Assembly (NCBI RefSeq): GCF_035222485.1
Contig: NC_085922.1
Span: forward strand, 945,001 to 1,009,000
Direction: 5' to 3'
Length of the DNA stretch: 64,000 nt
Source of the DNA: Podospora pseudoanserina
Taxonomy: Eukaryota; Ascomycota; Sordariomycetes; Sordariales; Podosporaceae
Position numbers and translations under genes: made by a program. Positions within the stretch are counted from its first letter, which is position 1. Each line of letters begins with the position of its first letter. Of this stretch, positions 33,135 through 44,534 are shown piece by piece. The notes below the pieces were generated by a model that saw only the letters and a program-made list of their open reading frames with translations, was not told where the DNA came from and made no database searches.

Positions 33135-34420
33135 ACGAGTGGCGACTTAAGTATCGTGGTGAGGCGCAGTCTTGTTGACCTCGGCCAACTCAATGTTGTC
33201 GATGTATAGGGTGGCAAGGCGAGTGTTGGCGAACTTTGACTGTTTACGCTGAACAGTCAGACGATGGCCACGGAGGAGCATGCCATCACGGTTGTTGATG
33301 GCATAAGTGGGGGTCTCCATCTTTTCAAACTCGACACCCCATAGCTATAGCTCCAACTGCCCAGAGACTGAGCGGCAGGTCGTACTGACGAGGAAAGTCC
33401 GTGTCATGGTCCGCGTCGTTGGCAGCCGAACGAATACGACCGTCAGCTGATCTTGTAGTTTGGTCCGTTCTCTTTATGAAGGCGCCTGCAAACGACTGTA
33501 GTTGGCAGGACTGACTGGCGAAGCAGCTGCAGCCCTTCCAAGCGGTTTATATCGAGGTTCGACATTAGCGCTGACGGAACCGGTAACGTAGATAGAGCGG
33601 CAGCTCTGGTTGAAGGGACCCTGTGCTTGGATGCAATCGTGGGCTTCGCTGGGTTGCAAGGAGGAGAGACTCCAGACGATTGCGCTCGAAACCTTTCTGG
33701 TCGAATGGGAAATATGGCCCAACAATAACGCGCTGCGTTGCTAGTCACGGTTAGCAAAATTAAATAACGTGGATGTGACGCCTTCAAAGAAACCGGGTTT
33801 GGATAGAAGACTTTGCAAGGCTAGGGAAGACTCACACTTCACCAACAACGATGTGTACCACCAAACACCAAGACTCCATTCTCAACCATCCCCCAGAAGG
33901 GACCCACACTGTTCACCTCCTCAATGGCCGCTTCTTGACTCCGGGGTGTGACCAAAGGATTGGGAAGATGCCCAGGCAATGTTGTCCTCGATGAAGTCTC
34001 TCTTCGGCATCCACAGTCGCAATCACGAACTTCCCGGCAGTGCTGGGCTCACAGCCAGCGGCGCCGATCACAGTCGGAGCAATTTCTCGCTGACACACTG
34101 GGCCACGACAACAGCGGGGCCCAAGATAGCGAATGAGGCCACGCCTCCAGCGCCAAAGGTTGGGCTCTGTGGGCCGCTGACCAGTGATCACGTCGGATCA
34201 GAGATATCGATGGACGAGATGATGATCCGGCCCCGCAAGGAGAATCCCGTCACAAAGGAAGGCCGGCTCGATTGTGAACAGTCGCTCATTGCGTGCCAGC
34301 TTGTTCGACTGAACACCATCGCCGTTAGCAAAATCATCGACACTCGGATCAAACAGGATGAAACTCACGCTAGGTAAGCCGGAACAGCTGGCTTGTGGGA
34401 AGTGTCTTGTGTCCTCCCCC
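33135..34420 (-). pseudogene. Decayed or heavily spliced unknown gene
   Basis: Stretches of protein-like sequence occur in changing minus-strand frames. Near 34150-34270 there is PSFVTGFSLRGRIIISSIDI followed by GPQSPTFGAGGVASFAILGP. Near 33960-34020 there is EFVIATVDAEE-like sequence. Near 33590-33660 there is AHDCIQAQGPFNQSCRSIYV. Near 33150-33460 there is FVRLPTTRTMTRTFLVSTTC and, after a stop, EKMETPTYAINNRDGMLLRG and KFANTRLATLYIDNIELAEV. Stops (for example TAG before LWGVEFEK) break the frames. I do not recognise the family. It may be a secreted beta-rich protein, or partly a real multi-exon gene. Confidence 0.35.
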
Positions 34421-34660
34421 CGGATGGGGGGAGACAATGCCAAAGTTGTAGAGGGACCTGCATAGGCCTGTTAGCCACCGCCTCGAGTACCCAAATCAAT
34501 CGAACAATGTTCTCACCTATTTTCTACACTCATTGCATGTAGAAATTTCGACAGCAGCCGCAGTAACGATATGTCTAGATCTGGGTTGAGACTCAGCCAA
34601 TTGGACGCGTTTGTTCGACCCAATAGTCGAATTGATGGGATGAGGGGCAGATGAAGCGAC

Positions 34661-35230
34661 TTACAGGATAGGAATAGTCGATAATGATGCTAAGGATGGT
34701 AAAGATGCAGTCATCCACCCTGGCTGCTTCTGGTTTTCCCGCGAGGACGGCTCCTGTGTCAGTCGAATGTTAGTTGTCGTCCAAACATAGATCGATGGAA
34801 AGGATCGGATGGTGTCGAGGTTGGAGGGACCATCGGACGGGGGTGTGCTGTCGGCAAAAGGATCATAGGAGGAGGGGAAATGAGAAGGAGAAGATGGATC
34901 TAAGAGGATGGGATAGCCGGGAGATGTGAATGCGCATACCTGTAGCTCTAGCTGGTCTTGCTCGCTATGCTCGCAAGCAAGTGGTCGGTCACGTCGGCGG
35001 TCCGGAGGAGTTGGTGGAGTGCTTGGACGTTTTTGAGGTAGGAGAGGAATGGCGAGAGAGATGGAAATAGAATTGATGGTAATGTCTACCCCTCGATGTC
35101 TACAGGGACTAGGTAGTCCAGGACCCCTCGCCTCCTCTCGACGTGTGGCGGGGACTCGGCGGGCAGGGAGCTCTTCAACAACCGGGCATTCGGTCAACAC
35201 GGCTCCGAGTGTGCGATGGGGGGCAGGCAT
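34661..35230 (-). CDS. Doubtful open frame, 189 aa
   Basis: An open frame with an ATG at 35230 (MPAPHRTLGAVLTECPVVEE). It is Pro/Ser/Arg-rich, mostly disordered and without a domain. A donor-like CTACAG|GTATGC at about 34940 suggests that if it is real it is spliced. Low support. Confidence 0.25.
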   Translation of the reverse strand: MPAPHRTLGAVLTECPVVEELPARRVPATRREEARGPGLPSPCRHRGVDITINSISISLAIPLLPQKRPSTPPTPPDRRRDRPLACEHSEQDQLELQVCAFTSPGYPILLDPSSPSHFPSSYDPFADSTPPSDGPSNLDTIRSFPSIYVWTTTNIRLTQEPSSRENQKQPGWMTASLPSLASLSTIPIL

Positions 35231-35763
35231 CCTCTCAAGACCAGAGACTCAAGGATGATTCAAGCACACTCAAGTATTCCTCCTCATTTACAATGAATGC
35301 CTGATGAAGGTCTCTAAGATAAGAACGGTCTATACACATATTCTCATCATAAAAACAAGCCATTCACTCGCATGTCATGTGAACAGCCACCTGAAAACCT
35401 ATGGACATGCCCGATTTCTCACTGTAATTTCTCACTGTAATTTCTCGCTGTTGGATACTCCACGATTTCACTTCACACTGGGAGCTCTCATCACAATTCC
35501 CATCACGACACGCATAATCACATCACAGCATTCACAAATATCACCACTCGACCATCAAAACTTATTAAATATCCTGAATTTGAGCACACTAAAACACCAA
35601 CCATCTAGGCCATGCATCTCAAGTACAAGATCCCCACAAAACGAAAGACAAACAAAAGAATAGTCAAAAACTATGTGCCCTCGCGAGCTGGTATCTATAT
35701 ACTACACCCATACACCACCGCCCCCCAAAAATATCATTCATGCCTCCCAAAACTTCACATCGC
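35231..35763. other. 3' flank of the HAD gene
   Basis: AT-rich, with repeated TTTCTCACTGTAA (three near-copies at 35415-35450). Likely 3' untranslated sequence. No gene. Confidence 0.45.
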
Positions 35764-37341
35764 TCAGTGAATAGCAGACTGATTCCCATGCAACACCGGA
35801 TTCACCCGATCATCCCACTTAAACTTGAAATCATCCCCCAGCTGCTTCCTGCACGCCGCCGTCACCGCCTCCCAAACATTAGCAAACACCCCGAAATTAG
35901 CCGGGTTTTCCTCATCATTCTCCCCGCCCTGGAAAACACCCGTCCTGACCAGGCAAGTGTTCCACCCGTACATGTTTCCCCCCACAATATCCGATGCCGG
36001 GTTGTCACCAATCATGTAGATGTTCTCCGGGATCCTCTCCTCCCCATGAAGGACGTCCATCCACGAGGCGATCACCTCGTCGGCATACTTGTACGTCGCC
36101 AGCTCGGGCTTGCCATAGACCACACGCTCCAGATCGACGCCCGTGTGGGCTTTGTACATGGCCTCGAGCCCGATGCGGAACGCGCCCTGCGACATGCGAG
36201 GGTGGGGGTGCTCGGTCGGGCAGAGGAAGTCGCCCTGGGAGAAGTAGATGGGGATCCGCTGGGAGACGGGGTCCTTGGCTACGGTGCCGAGCCGGCCATT
36301 CTCGCTGACAAGCAAATCCATGATGATCTGCATGTCAGTGGCATAGTCTCTCGAGTCGGAGAAGACCATGATGGCGTCAATGTTGACCTTGGAAAAGTCC
36401 CTGGGGCGGGCGGAGGCGCGCTCCTCGTCGGTGAAGACGCGGTAGGGGGCGATGGACTCGTCCCAGGCGACGATGTCATTGGGGACGATGATGTCCTTGA
36501 AGCCGTACTGCTCGGCCACCTCGCGGCACTTGTACCCTTCACCGCCGACGACGAGGACGGTGTTGTAGTACTCGGCCAACGCGCGCATGGGGGTGTGCGA
36601 CTGGATGAACTGCTCCGTGTTGACGGGGTTCTGGAGGATCTTGGACAGCTGCTCTGTACGGGCCAGCTCGGGCTTGCCGGAGCCGTTGGTGAGGAAGATG
36701 TGGGGGATCTTGATGCCGAGCTGGTTGTTGCCGTTGAGCATGTCGAGGACCATCTTGCCCTCGGGGATCAGGCGGTCACCGTGCACCAGGACACCGTCAA
36801 TGTCAAAGACAAAGGCCATGTTCTTGGCCAGCTTGACCTTGTCGGACTGGACGTCCTGGACCTGAGAAACCAGGATTTCTCTGGTGGGCTGGATTGGGGG
36901 CATGCCGGGGCGCTGGTTCTCCTTGGAGGCATTTCTCAGGGCCTCCTGGACATCGGGGAACGTGACGCTGCTCAAGCGAGACTGGCGCTTGGAGCGAGGG
37001 ATGGGGAGGGCAGCGCCGAACGAGTTGCGGGATAGTCTCCGCTCCTTCTGCGATGGTGACACGGAGAGGTTGTGCATGTACTGGGAAGCATCGGCATCAG
37101 GCGACCTCAAGGCAGGCACCTCGATGGTGTTGTGCGAACCTGGCGAGGTTGGGATGGCCATCTTGTTCTCGACGCTGGCCCAACTGCCATCTCTCCTGTT
37201 GCCATTCTGGAAGTGCTTGCTCCAGCTCTCCGTCTTCTTGTGTGTGAACTTGCTCTTTGGCTTGCCGGGAGAGTCGGGGGGTGTCTGGATGGACTTGGAA
37301 AAGTCGACGTCCTTGAACGCTGGGCCTCCTGCTCCGGACAT
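35764..37341 (-). CDS. HAD-superfamily hydrolase, CECR5/YKR070W-like
   Basis: A single exon of 525 aa from the ATG at 37341. Residues 1-165 are polar and probably disordered (SPGKPKSKFTHKKTESWSKH, Ser/Pro-rich) and may carry phosphorylation sites. The catalytic part begins with NMAFVFDIDGVLVHGDRLIP, the DxD motif I of HAD phosphatases. Next come IFLTNGSGKPELARTEQLSK (motif II, Thr/Asn), VVYGKPELATYKYADEVIAS (motif III Lys) and the terminal MIGDNPASDIVGGNMYGW (motif IV GDNxxSD). The order and cap position match class IIA HAD enzymes of the human CECR5/HDHD5 and yeast YKR070W group, which are often mitochondrial. The long N-terminal extension is typical of filamentous fungi. The substrate is unknown. 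All catalytic motifs are intact. Confidence 0.9.
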   Translation of the reverse strand: MSGAGGPAFKDVDFSKSIQTPPDSPGKPKSKFTHKKTESWSKHFQNGNRRDGSWASVENKMAIPTSPGSHNTIEVPALRSPDADASQYMHNLSVSPSQKERRLSRNSFGAALPIPRSKRQSRLSSVTFPDVQEALRNASKENQRPGMPPIQPTREILVSQVQDVQSDKVKLAKNMAFVFDIDGVLVHGDRLIPEGKMVLDMLNGNNQLGIKIPHIFLTNGSGKPELARTEQLSKILQNPVNTEQFIQSHTPMRALAEYYNTVLVVGGEGYKCREVAEQYGFKDIIVPNDIVAWDESIAPYRVFTDEERASARPRDFSKVNIDAIMVFSDSRDYATDMQIIMDLLVSENGRLGTVAKDPVSQRIPIYFSQGDFLCPTEHPHPRMSQGAFRIGLEAMYKAHTGVDLERVVYGKPELATYKYADEVIASWMDVLHGEERIPENIYMIGDNPASDIVGGNMYGWNTCLVRTGVFQGGENDEENPANFGVFANVWEAVTAACRKQLGDDFKFKWDDRVNPVLHGNQSAIH

Positions 37342-38894
37342 GATGGGCGGTTCTGAAATTTAGTCGTAAGATGAACAAAGAAGATAGATGGTAGATGTGC
37401 TTTGCATCAGAGTATCTCTAACAGGCTGTGGTGAAACGGTTGGATGGAGAGGTAGACAAGATGTCGGCAATACTGAAACAGACCAGCCAGCCGTTGGGGA
37501 GAAGGGGAAAGCTCTTATATCGCCTCCACGACTACGCTGTCCTCCATCCACACACCATCCTCGGCCGTCTGTTTCGATTTTCTCAACCGCGAGAACCGAC
37601 CGGAGACGATCGTCGAACGGCGCCATGCTCGGTCATCCCAAGCCAAAACCCACCAAGACGTGCTCCAGTATGACGTCGTAAATGGAGATGCAGGTGAAAA
37701 CTCTTGAGGGGATCTCCACAGGGGTCCAATGATGTAAGCTCTACGAGTGCCGAAGATGCGGTTTCTGAAACAGCGGAAGAAGACCCTGAGGACAGGATTG
37801 GCGCATTATTGTCTTTTGATCGGATTTCCCGACTCGTACGATCAAGCCATGACAAGCGGGTCTTGTATCCAGAGCGTATCCAGATGTCGCCGCCCGACTG
37901 GTGGGTGGCTGAGGGTGGCCACTGATAAGAGGGGGTCTCGGAGGTTTGGCAGACGTTGTTGATGGTTGTTTGATGCTGACAACCCTGCGTGTCCCTGTGT
38001 GTTCCCCGTATCGATGTTGTCATTGACTCCATCGCCAGCTCCATAGAAACCCGCAAAAATCAGGCGGGACAGCAGCGGGGCGGTCGGCGGGGCCCGGATC
38101 CGTGCTTGTTTTTGCCTCCGCGTCCCCGAACTTGATGTTAACGACAACGGCGCTCACGGCGGCCCCAAGAGCCGCGGCCAGGGTTCATGCCCGTAATTGT
38201 CCGTCCGGTGCGACCCAACCGCACGGAAAAATGGGGTTACACCGCTAGGGAACGCTGAGGCTCCTTGCCGACATGACTCGGCTGCTTGCCGATCTCACCC
38301 CCCTCCATCATTTGTCGGGTCAGTGGTGGGAGCTTGTGAGATAGTGGGAAGATGGTGGGAAGCCGGCGGTGAGAAGATGTGAGATGGTCCTGAGTGGCTG
38401 GAATTTGGAAAAGTTCTAGCGTCGCCGCGGCACTGTCATGCATGATGCCACTCATGCCACTCTTGTCAACTGCTTGTTTCTTCGTGTCCAAGACTCCAAA
38501 ACAAGGCCGTGTGGAGCCCGTTGGATGGCCATGCGTCACTTTGTGGAACCACATTAGCTGGGGGTAGGGGTCAGCAGTCGCCTCAGACTCGGAATTCTCG
38601 ACGTGTCACAGTGCAGTGTCAGCTTTCATCCGAACCAGCAAAAAAAAAAAAAAGTTAAGGTATTGAAGGGTCGCTTGTGAGGCGAAAATTCGCGCACGTG
38701 GGTGGTTCCAAGTCTGCGGGATGGACTGTCGCTGATTGGGATTTATTATTGTGCGTTGTCCCCTGGACCGAGTTGGACTTAGGGGGTATATGTAACTTCT
38801 TGAGCTTTGTTCGTTTCTTTTACTCTCAACTGTCTACTTCAAAAAGATCATGGGAGAGTATCTGAGACCATCACCGACAACAACAACGACAACC
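37342..38894. other. Long divergent intergenic region
   Basis: 1.55 kb between divergent genes. Small frames (37583-38056 minus, 37704-37925 plus and others) are unsupported. A run of 13 A lies at about 38640-38653. A TATA-like GTATATGTAA near 38785 and a CAACAACAACGACAACC leader precede the aldo-keto reductase start. Confidence 0.4.
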
Positions 38895-39857
38895 ATGGCA
38901 TCCAAGACATACACCCTCAACAACGGCGTCAAGATCCCTGCAGTCGGCTTCGGCACCTTTGCCAACGAGGGAGCCAAGGGAGAAACCTACAGAGCCGTCA
39001 CCAAGGCCCTCGAGGTGGGCTATCGACATCTCGACTGCGCGTGGTTCTACCTCAACGAAGACGAGGTTGGTGATGCAATCCAAGATTTCCTCGCCAAGAA
39101 CCCTAGCGTAACGCGCAAGGACATTTTCATCTGCACCAAGGTCTGGAACCACCTCCACGAGCCCGAGGACGTCAAATGGAGCTTCCAAAACTCGTGCGAG
39201 AAGCTCAAGGTGGACTACATTGATCTCTTCCTCGTGCACTGGCCCATCGCCGCCGAGAAGAACCCAGATCACACCGTTAAGATCGGGCCTGATGGGAAAT
39301 ACATCATCAACAAGGAGCTGACCGAGAACCCGGAGCCAACATGGCGGGCGATGGAGGAGCTGGCCGACAGTGGCAAGGCGAGAGCCATTGGTGTGTCCAA
39401 CTGGACGATTCCACGTCTTGAGCAGCTTCTCAAGCTTGCGCGCATCAAGCCGGCTGTCAACCAGATCGAGATTCACCCCTTCCTCCCCAACACGGAGCTC
39501 ATCGAGTTCTGCTTCAAGAACGACATCTTGCCAGCGGCCTATTCACCGCTCGGCTCGCAGAACCAAGTGCCATCAACAGGAGAGACTGTCAGAGAGAACG
39601 CGGCTCTCAATGCGGTGGCAAAGCACAGCGGGCACAACCTCGCGCAGGTGTTACTTGCTTGGGGTCTTCGTAGGGGTTACATTGTGCTGCCCAAGAGTTC
39701 CACGCCAAGCCGCATCGAGAGCAACTTTCAGATTCCCGAGCTGACCGACAAGGAGTTCAATGCTATTGAGGATGTTGCGAGGGGACGGCATGTGCGGTTT
39801 GTGAATATGAAGGACACGTTTGGGTATGACCTGTGGCCTGGCGAGAAGGAGCAATGA
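38895..39857 (+). CDS. Aldo-keto reductase
   Basis: 320 aa, single exon. I prefer the ATG at 38895 (ACAACCATGGCA, good context; MASKTYTLNNGVKIPAVGFG) over an in-frame ATG at 38850. The (beta/alpha)8 reductase signatures are complete. The tetrad is Asp47 and Tyr52 (GYRHLDCAWFY), Lys82 (FICTKVW) and His115 (DLFLVHWP). The cofactor-side motifs are SNWTIPRLEQLL, AVNQIEIHPFLP, AYSPLGSQ and VLPKSSTPSRIESNF; the last normally binds the NADP 2'-phosphate. The length and motifs fit the glycerol/aldehyde reductase-like group of fungi (Gcy1-like). Expected reaction: NADPH-dependent reduction of aldehydes or ketones in the cytosol. The specific substrate is unknown. Confidence 0.93.
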   Translation: MASKTYTLNNGVKIPAVGFGTFANEGAKGETYRAVTKALEVGYRHLDCAWFYLNEDEVGDAIQDFLAKNPSVTRKDIFICTKVWNHLHEPEDVKWSFQNSCEKLKVDYIDLFLVHWPIAAEKNPDHTVKIGPDGKYIINKELTENPEPTWRAMEELADSGKARAIGVSNWTIPRLEQLLKLARIKPAVNQIEIHPFLPNTELIEFCFKNDILPAAYSPLGSQNQVPSTGETVRENAALNAVAKHSGHNLAQVLLAWGLRRGYIVLPKSSTPSRIESNFQIPELTDKEFNAIEDVARGRHVRFVNMKDTFGYDLWPGEKEQ

Positions 39858-40114
39858 TTGAAGCTGAGTATTTACGGTAGATACCTGGGAAGCTGAGGTT
39901 GGATTGTGGAAAGCGAATTGATTTTTTTTTCGACAAGAACTCACGACCAAGACCCTGTGCGGGGCCGAGGTCCCTTAAGGGGTCTAGCGGTCCCCTCAGC
40001 CTCCACGCACTAAAGAAGGTAGTTCTGTCAACATCGTGCTGCCTCTCGCTCATTTCACTTTGACAGCTGCATCTTCCTCTCTTCTGCTCTCTCTCCAGCA
40101 CTCACTCAACAAAC

Positions 40115-40954
40115 ATGCATTCCAGCACAGCAATCCTGCGCCTGTTGGCAGTCGCATCCGCCATTACTGGGGTAACATCTTCCCCTACCCCGGAAGACAC
40201 TTCGCAAGACGCGGATCTGTGGTACATCAAGTACCACAACGATGGATGGTTTTGCGTACGGCCTGATCGGTCCCGTATAGGTTCTGGCACAGACTGGAAC
40301 CCACCCTTTGGTTCGTCTGCTTCACCGTGAACCTAGAGATACTTATTACTCATACTTTCGTCTGCAGGAAACACCCTATGCCTTGACCAAGTTCGCACTT
40401 GCCAGGCCTTCTGCAGTACCAGAGGCGGTACCAGGGCCGGCGAGAACGTGTGTATATCCGATAACGAGGGCGAGGACGACCCGTCGCAGTCGATTAATTA
40501 CTGCACTACGTGTAAATGCCAGGAAGACGCGGGTCCAAATCCCGTTGCTGAATATTCCGGCTCTCTTGGTCAGTACATGTGTCGTCGACTTAGGTTCCCC
40601 GACGATGTTTGCAATACCAAGGTTGCCACCACCGCTTCTGGCTTCATTGCGAGCCCCATTACCTCTTCTTCAGTTGCATCCGCCACCGCCAGGTTGCCGA
40701 ATGGAAGTCTCGAGATCAGGCCTCTTCAAATCATCTCCGAGGTTGCCACATCAGCTGGGACCTCAAGCACGGCATCGAGCATGCCAGAATCAACTTTGGA
40801 GAGCACAACCACCTCCCTTACCCGTCAGCCTGCGTCAACCGTGGACCAAGCAAGTCAACCGTCGCCCACTGAGGAACCAGTGGTTGATTCTGGAGCGATG
40901 AAAACAGCAGCTGGTATCGTTGGCGTTATTGTGGCGGCGGCAGTAGTGATTTAA
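40115..40954 (+). CDS. Cys-rich GPI-type secreted protein, paralogue A
   Basis: Exon 1 40115-40310, 57-bp intron (GTTCGT...CTGCAG), exon 2 40368-40954; 260 aa. A signal peptide opens the protein (MHSSTAILRLLAVASAITGV). The mature N-terminus has GWFC, then after the phase-1 junction GNTLCLDQVRTCQAFCSTRG, ENVC, a DDP box, INYCTTCKC and YSGSLGQYMC. The second half is Ser/Thr-rich (likely O-glycosylated stalk), ending in VVDSGAMK and a hydrophobic tail (TAAGIVGVIVAAAVVI), the layout of a GPI-anchor signal. So it is probably cell-wall or plasma-membrane attached. No Pfam family is recognised; it is not CFEM by its cysteine order. The next paralogue starts 400 bp downstream. Confidence 0.8.
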
Positions 40955-41352
40955 CTCGTCAGGGCAACTGCTGTTGTTCTTTTCACCATATATTCTCAAA
41001 TACAAGGTCTTTTGCCCGCAGCTGATGCAATTTCGGCATCTCGGTTCTCGTCGCGAGAATTGCCACGCCGTGTCAACGCCAAGTTTGAGGCTCGACCGCT
41101 ACATCACGATGATTCGTCGCTTAACGAGGCTATCCCATGACGTCCCGCGCACAAGGCCTCTGCTGCGGAGCCAACGTGCCAAAGATCCATTCTTTGGGCT
41201 GTAAGGGTGGGGATCCGATTCGATAGCTTCTTCTTGGCTATCGAATGAGTCCCCCACGATTGTCACCGCAGAAACCTGTATTATTGGCGTCTTGCGCTCT
41301 CTTCTTTGAACCCCTTTTCGTCTCAGCACCATCGCTGTTCCGCCACATCAAG

Positions 41353-42255
41353 ATGCATTTCCCATCTGTCGTCGGCCTCGTGGCCGCCGTGTACGGGATT
41401 ACCGGAGTACTTTCGGCCACCACATCGTTGGAACCTTTCGACTGGGATTCTTATGAGGCGGAGGGATGGACGTGTCTGACGCCTCCCAAGCGGTCTCAAC
41501 CTGGGAGAGGCAGCATGAGCTTTGGTATGTTTGCCTTGTGTCTTGGTTACCTTGACGGTCGTTAACAAGTGCACCCGTCAGGAAACAACGTCTGCCCCAA
41601 CCAGATCTCAACATGCCAAGCATATTGCAGCACAAGAGGCGGCTCGGTAGACTGGAGAAACGGGTGTTTCTCCAACAATGATGGCTACGATAGCCCGTTT
41701 GAGTGGATCACCTACTGCTTCATCTGCAGGTGCAAGGACGACAAGGACACCACGCCTGACCTGACGGTATATTATGGTTCGATCGAGCGCTACGTTTGCG
41801 AGCGGCAGGAGCAGAATTGCTATTATGCCTACGGCCAATACGCGCAAAGCCCTCCCGAGGGGAAGTGCAAGATTTGTCCAGAGGGGGAGTATGTCTCGAT
41901 GGCTCCTGGTGTTTCCACCAGACCGATCACCTCGCTGTCTTTTGCTACTGCGACTCGTGGAGTCGCGCCGGAGGACGCTATATCGACCACCACAACTACG
42001 ATCTCGACATCCACATCTGCGCCCTCGATAAACACCCTTGTGGTCACGGGGGCTGGGGATGATTTGTGGAATGCTCTTGACCCTGAGCGTTATGTAGAGG
42101 CGGAAGAGACTTCGACAACGCGTGGCGCGGGGCCTCAACCGACGGCTCTATCTACAGATGGCCTAGATATAGAAGTTGTGGTCAAGGACTCCGGCGCCGT
42201 AAAGCAGGTGGCTGGTGTGGGAGTGGCGGTTTTAGCGGCGGTGATGGCACTCTGA
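41353..42255 (+). CDS. Cys-rich GPI-type secreted protein, paralogue B
   Basis: Exon 1 41353-41524, 57-bp intron (GTATGT...GTTAAC...CGTCAG), exon 2 41582-42255; 281 aa. Signal peptide MHFPSVVGLVAAVYGITGVL. The cysteine frame is the same as in paralogue A: GWTC, GNNVCPNQISTCQAYCSTRG, NGC, a DSP box, ITYCFICRC and YYGSIERYVC. Two further pairs follow (QNC and KCKIC). A Thr/Ser-rich stalk follows, with DSGAVK and a hydrophobic tail (VAGVGVAVLAAVMAL). The gene is intact. The transposon nest begins only about 70 bp beyond its stop. Confidence 0.8.
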
Positions 42256-42362
42256 ACAGATCTGGATTGCTATAGTTGTTTGAGAGAGTTTTGTAAGGGA
42301 TGTCTGTTATGTTGGTTGGGCTGAGTGTGACGAACCCCTATCCGGAACCTCTGAAAGGGATA

Positions 42363-44534
42363 ACGTACATTATCAGCGAGTGACCCATATCAGCGAGTGA
42401 CCCACTTTCTACGCGACGCGATATCTTTGCACTTCACAACAACTTTCCTCTACCATCCAAAATGCCCACTACTTCAAAAGAAAGCCAGATAATCTTAGCC
42501 CTCCAAGCTCTTTAAAATGATGAGAATCTAAGCGAACGAGCTGCAGCTAAAATTTACGGAGTCGACCGTAAAACACTAGGGCGTCGCCGCATTGGCAAGC
42601 CTGTACGACGCGATATAATACCCAATTCGAAGAAGCTCACTTAATTAGAAGAGGAGGCTATTGTCCAATACATTATTGAGCTATGTGCGCGAGCTTTTCC
42701 ACCCAGATTGCGTAGTGTGGAAGATATGGCTAACTAACTGCTACGCGTACGCGATGCGCCCTTTATCGGCAAGCTCTGGGTATATCGATTTATTAAACGC
42801 TAGCCAGAGCTCCGTACGCGTTTTACGCGTAGATACGACTATTAGAGGGCTAAATGCGAGGATCTAAAGGTTATTGCTGAGTAGTTTACGCTTGTACGGA
42901 ATATTAAGGCTAAGTACGGTATTATAAATAACGATATTTATAACTTTAACGAAATTAGGTTTATAATAAGTATTATTTTCGCGAGTATAATAATTATAAT
43001 TTCGGACGGCCTTAATAAGGGGAAACTAGCTTAGCTTAGTAACCGCGAATAGGTAATAGTAATTTAAAAAGTTAATACTTTCGGTTAGGCTATCCTTTCT
43101 TTTATTATTTTAACCGCGTAATATTACTTTATTAGTTAATATACCGAATATAACCTATTATTTATTTAGCGTATTATAATTACCGATAATAATTAAATTA
43201 TTAATCCGGTAAGCTTAAATTAAATTAAATACTTCGATTATTATACGGTACCTTGGATAAAGGGTAAATACCGGTTATTAATCCTCGACGGCTACGAAAG
43301 TTATTACTCGACTAAATTCAAACGTTACTATTAATAAAATAATATTATTACGCTTTATATACCTTTATATTTTTTATATTACCTTTAGCTACTCAATATC
43401 GGTTATTTTGGGCTATTAAAGTAAGCTCGAGTTCCTTTATACTTTCCGCGAAGCTTTCTTCGCCTTTATAACGGAAAAAAATATATAAAGTAGCTTTATA
43501 GGTATTAGCTTTATACTATACGATTTAGAGAAAGTACTTTCTAAACTAAATTTAAAGCTTCGTACGCTAATACTGGTTTGGGATGCTGCCACAGGCCTGA
43601 GGGTTTGAGTAAGGAAGTGGGGCTCTTGGAGGATTCGGGGGTTCAGGGGTCATGTATATAAGCGGTCTGCTTCGGATATTCTATTTTAAACAGGACATCG
43701 ACTTTTATTTCTTTATATTTTTGTGCCTTGCACGCGTGCAGGTAATTCTGGCCCTCTGATCAGGCCGATTAGGTGCTTATTATGTGGCCTGCAAGCCCAT
43801 AGAGTCTTTTCTTTGTCTTACGTGGAGTGCGGCCTGCGAGCGAGCCACTGTCACGCAGGTATGTTCATTTAGAGACCCTGTTAAGGGTATATTTGTGGTG
43901 TTGTGGTTGGTTTGTGTGTTTTTTTACCATTTCAATACCCTTATCCTTACGGCCGGGTACGGTACTCCTTTAGTTCTCCTAAATACTATATAACCCTCGA
44001 GAAACTACCTTATAAGTAGAGCTTATTAAAACTCGGATATTAAACCACTAAAGTAGCTCTCTAATATCTATATTAATTACTATAGATCGATTAATTAAAG
44101 GTACGATAACTATAATATACGAGGTAGCTCTTTTATATATGGAGCTCTCGGCACTGCAAAAGGCTAATAAAGCACTTAGTAAAAGACGGAAAGCTAAAAA
44201 AACACGTGTGAGGCTTGGAGGGTCACTTACCGTATAAGAGGCACAGGATTTACTAGATCAGAAGGCTGTAGGCGAGCAGGTAATCCAGGAAAATCGATAA
44301 TGTGGTGGTAGTAAAAAGGGGTCTCGTACGAAGACTTAGTGCTGTAGTATATGCGGCAAGCCTGGCCATAATGCATACACTTGCTAGGAGGCTGCAGAAG
44401 CATCTGATTCAGCTATTTCTAATGTAATTATAGTTAATTCCTTATGTTGATATGGTGTAATTGATGATGGTTTATTAGGGTATGGTGGGAGGTGGGTCAC
44501 TCACTGATATGGGTCACTCGCTGATAATGTACGT
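42363..44534 (+). mobile_element. Fot1/pogo-like DNA transposon, RIP-degraded
   Basis: Terminal inverted repeats ACGTACATTATCAGCGAGTG... lie at both ends, flanked by a TA target duplication (42361-42362 and 44535-44536). The internal AGCGAGTGACCC box is doubled in each repeat. Excluding the nested LTR it is about 1.8 kb, the usual Fot1 size. The transposase is on the plus strand: start MPTTSKESQIILALQAL near 42462, an HTH_psq-type region (SERAAAKIYGVDRKTLGRR), a CENP-B-like HTH, a DDE core (YNFNETRF, LLILDGYESYYSTKF) and a C-terminal zinc knuckle (CSICGKPGHNAYTC). Many TAA/TAG codons sit at expected Gln or Trp positions, and Gly/Arg/His codons are altered as by C-to-T change. It is dead through RIP. 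Confidence 0.88.
43574..43934 (+). mobile_element. Solo LTR, family B, copy 1, nested
   Basis: 361 bp, TGGTTTGGG ... ACCATTTCA, with a 4-bp duplication ATAC on both sides (43570-43573 and 43935-43938). It is inserted inside the Fot1-like element. It contains a TATATAAG box near 43655. Its base composition is much less AT-biased than its host element, so it is either younger than the RIP event or too short to be targeted. Confidence 0.85.

Noticed and set aside
35740-37035. 431-codon plus-strand frame
   Set aside because: Antisense of the HAD hydrolase gene, kept open by its C-ending codons.
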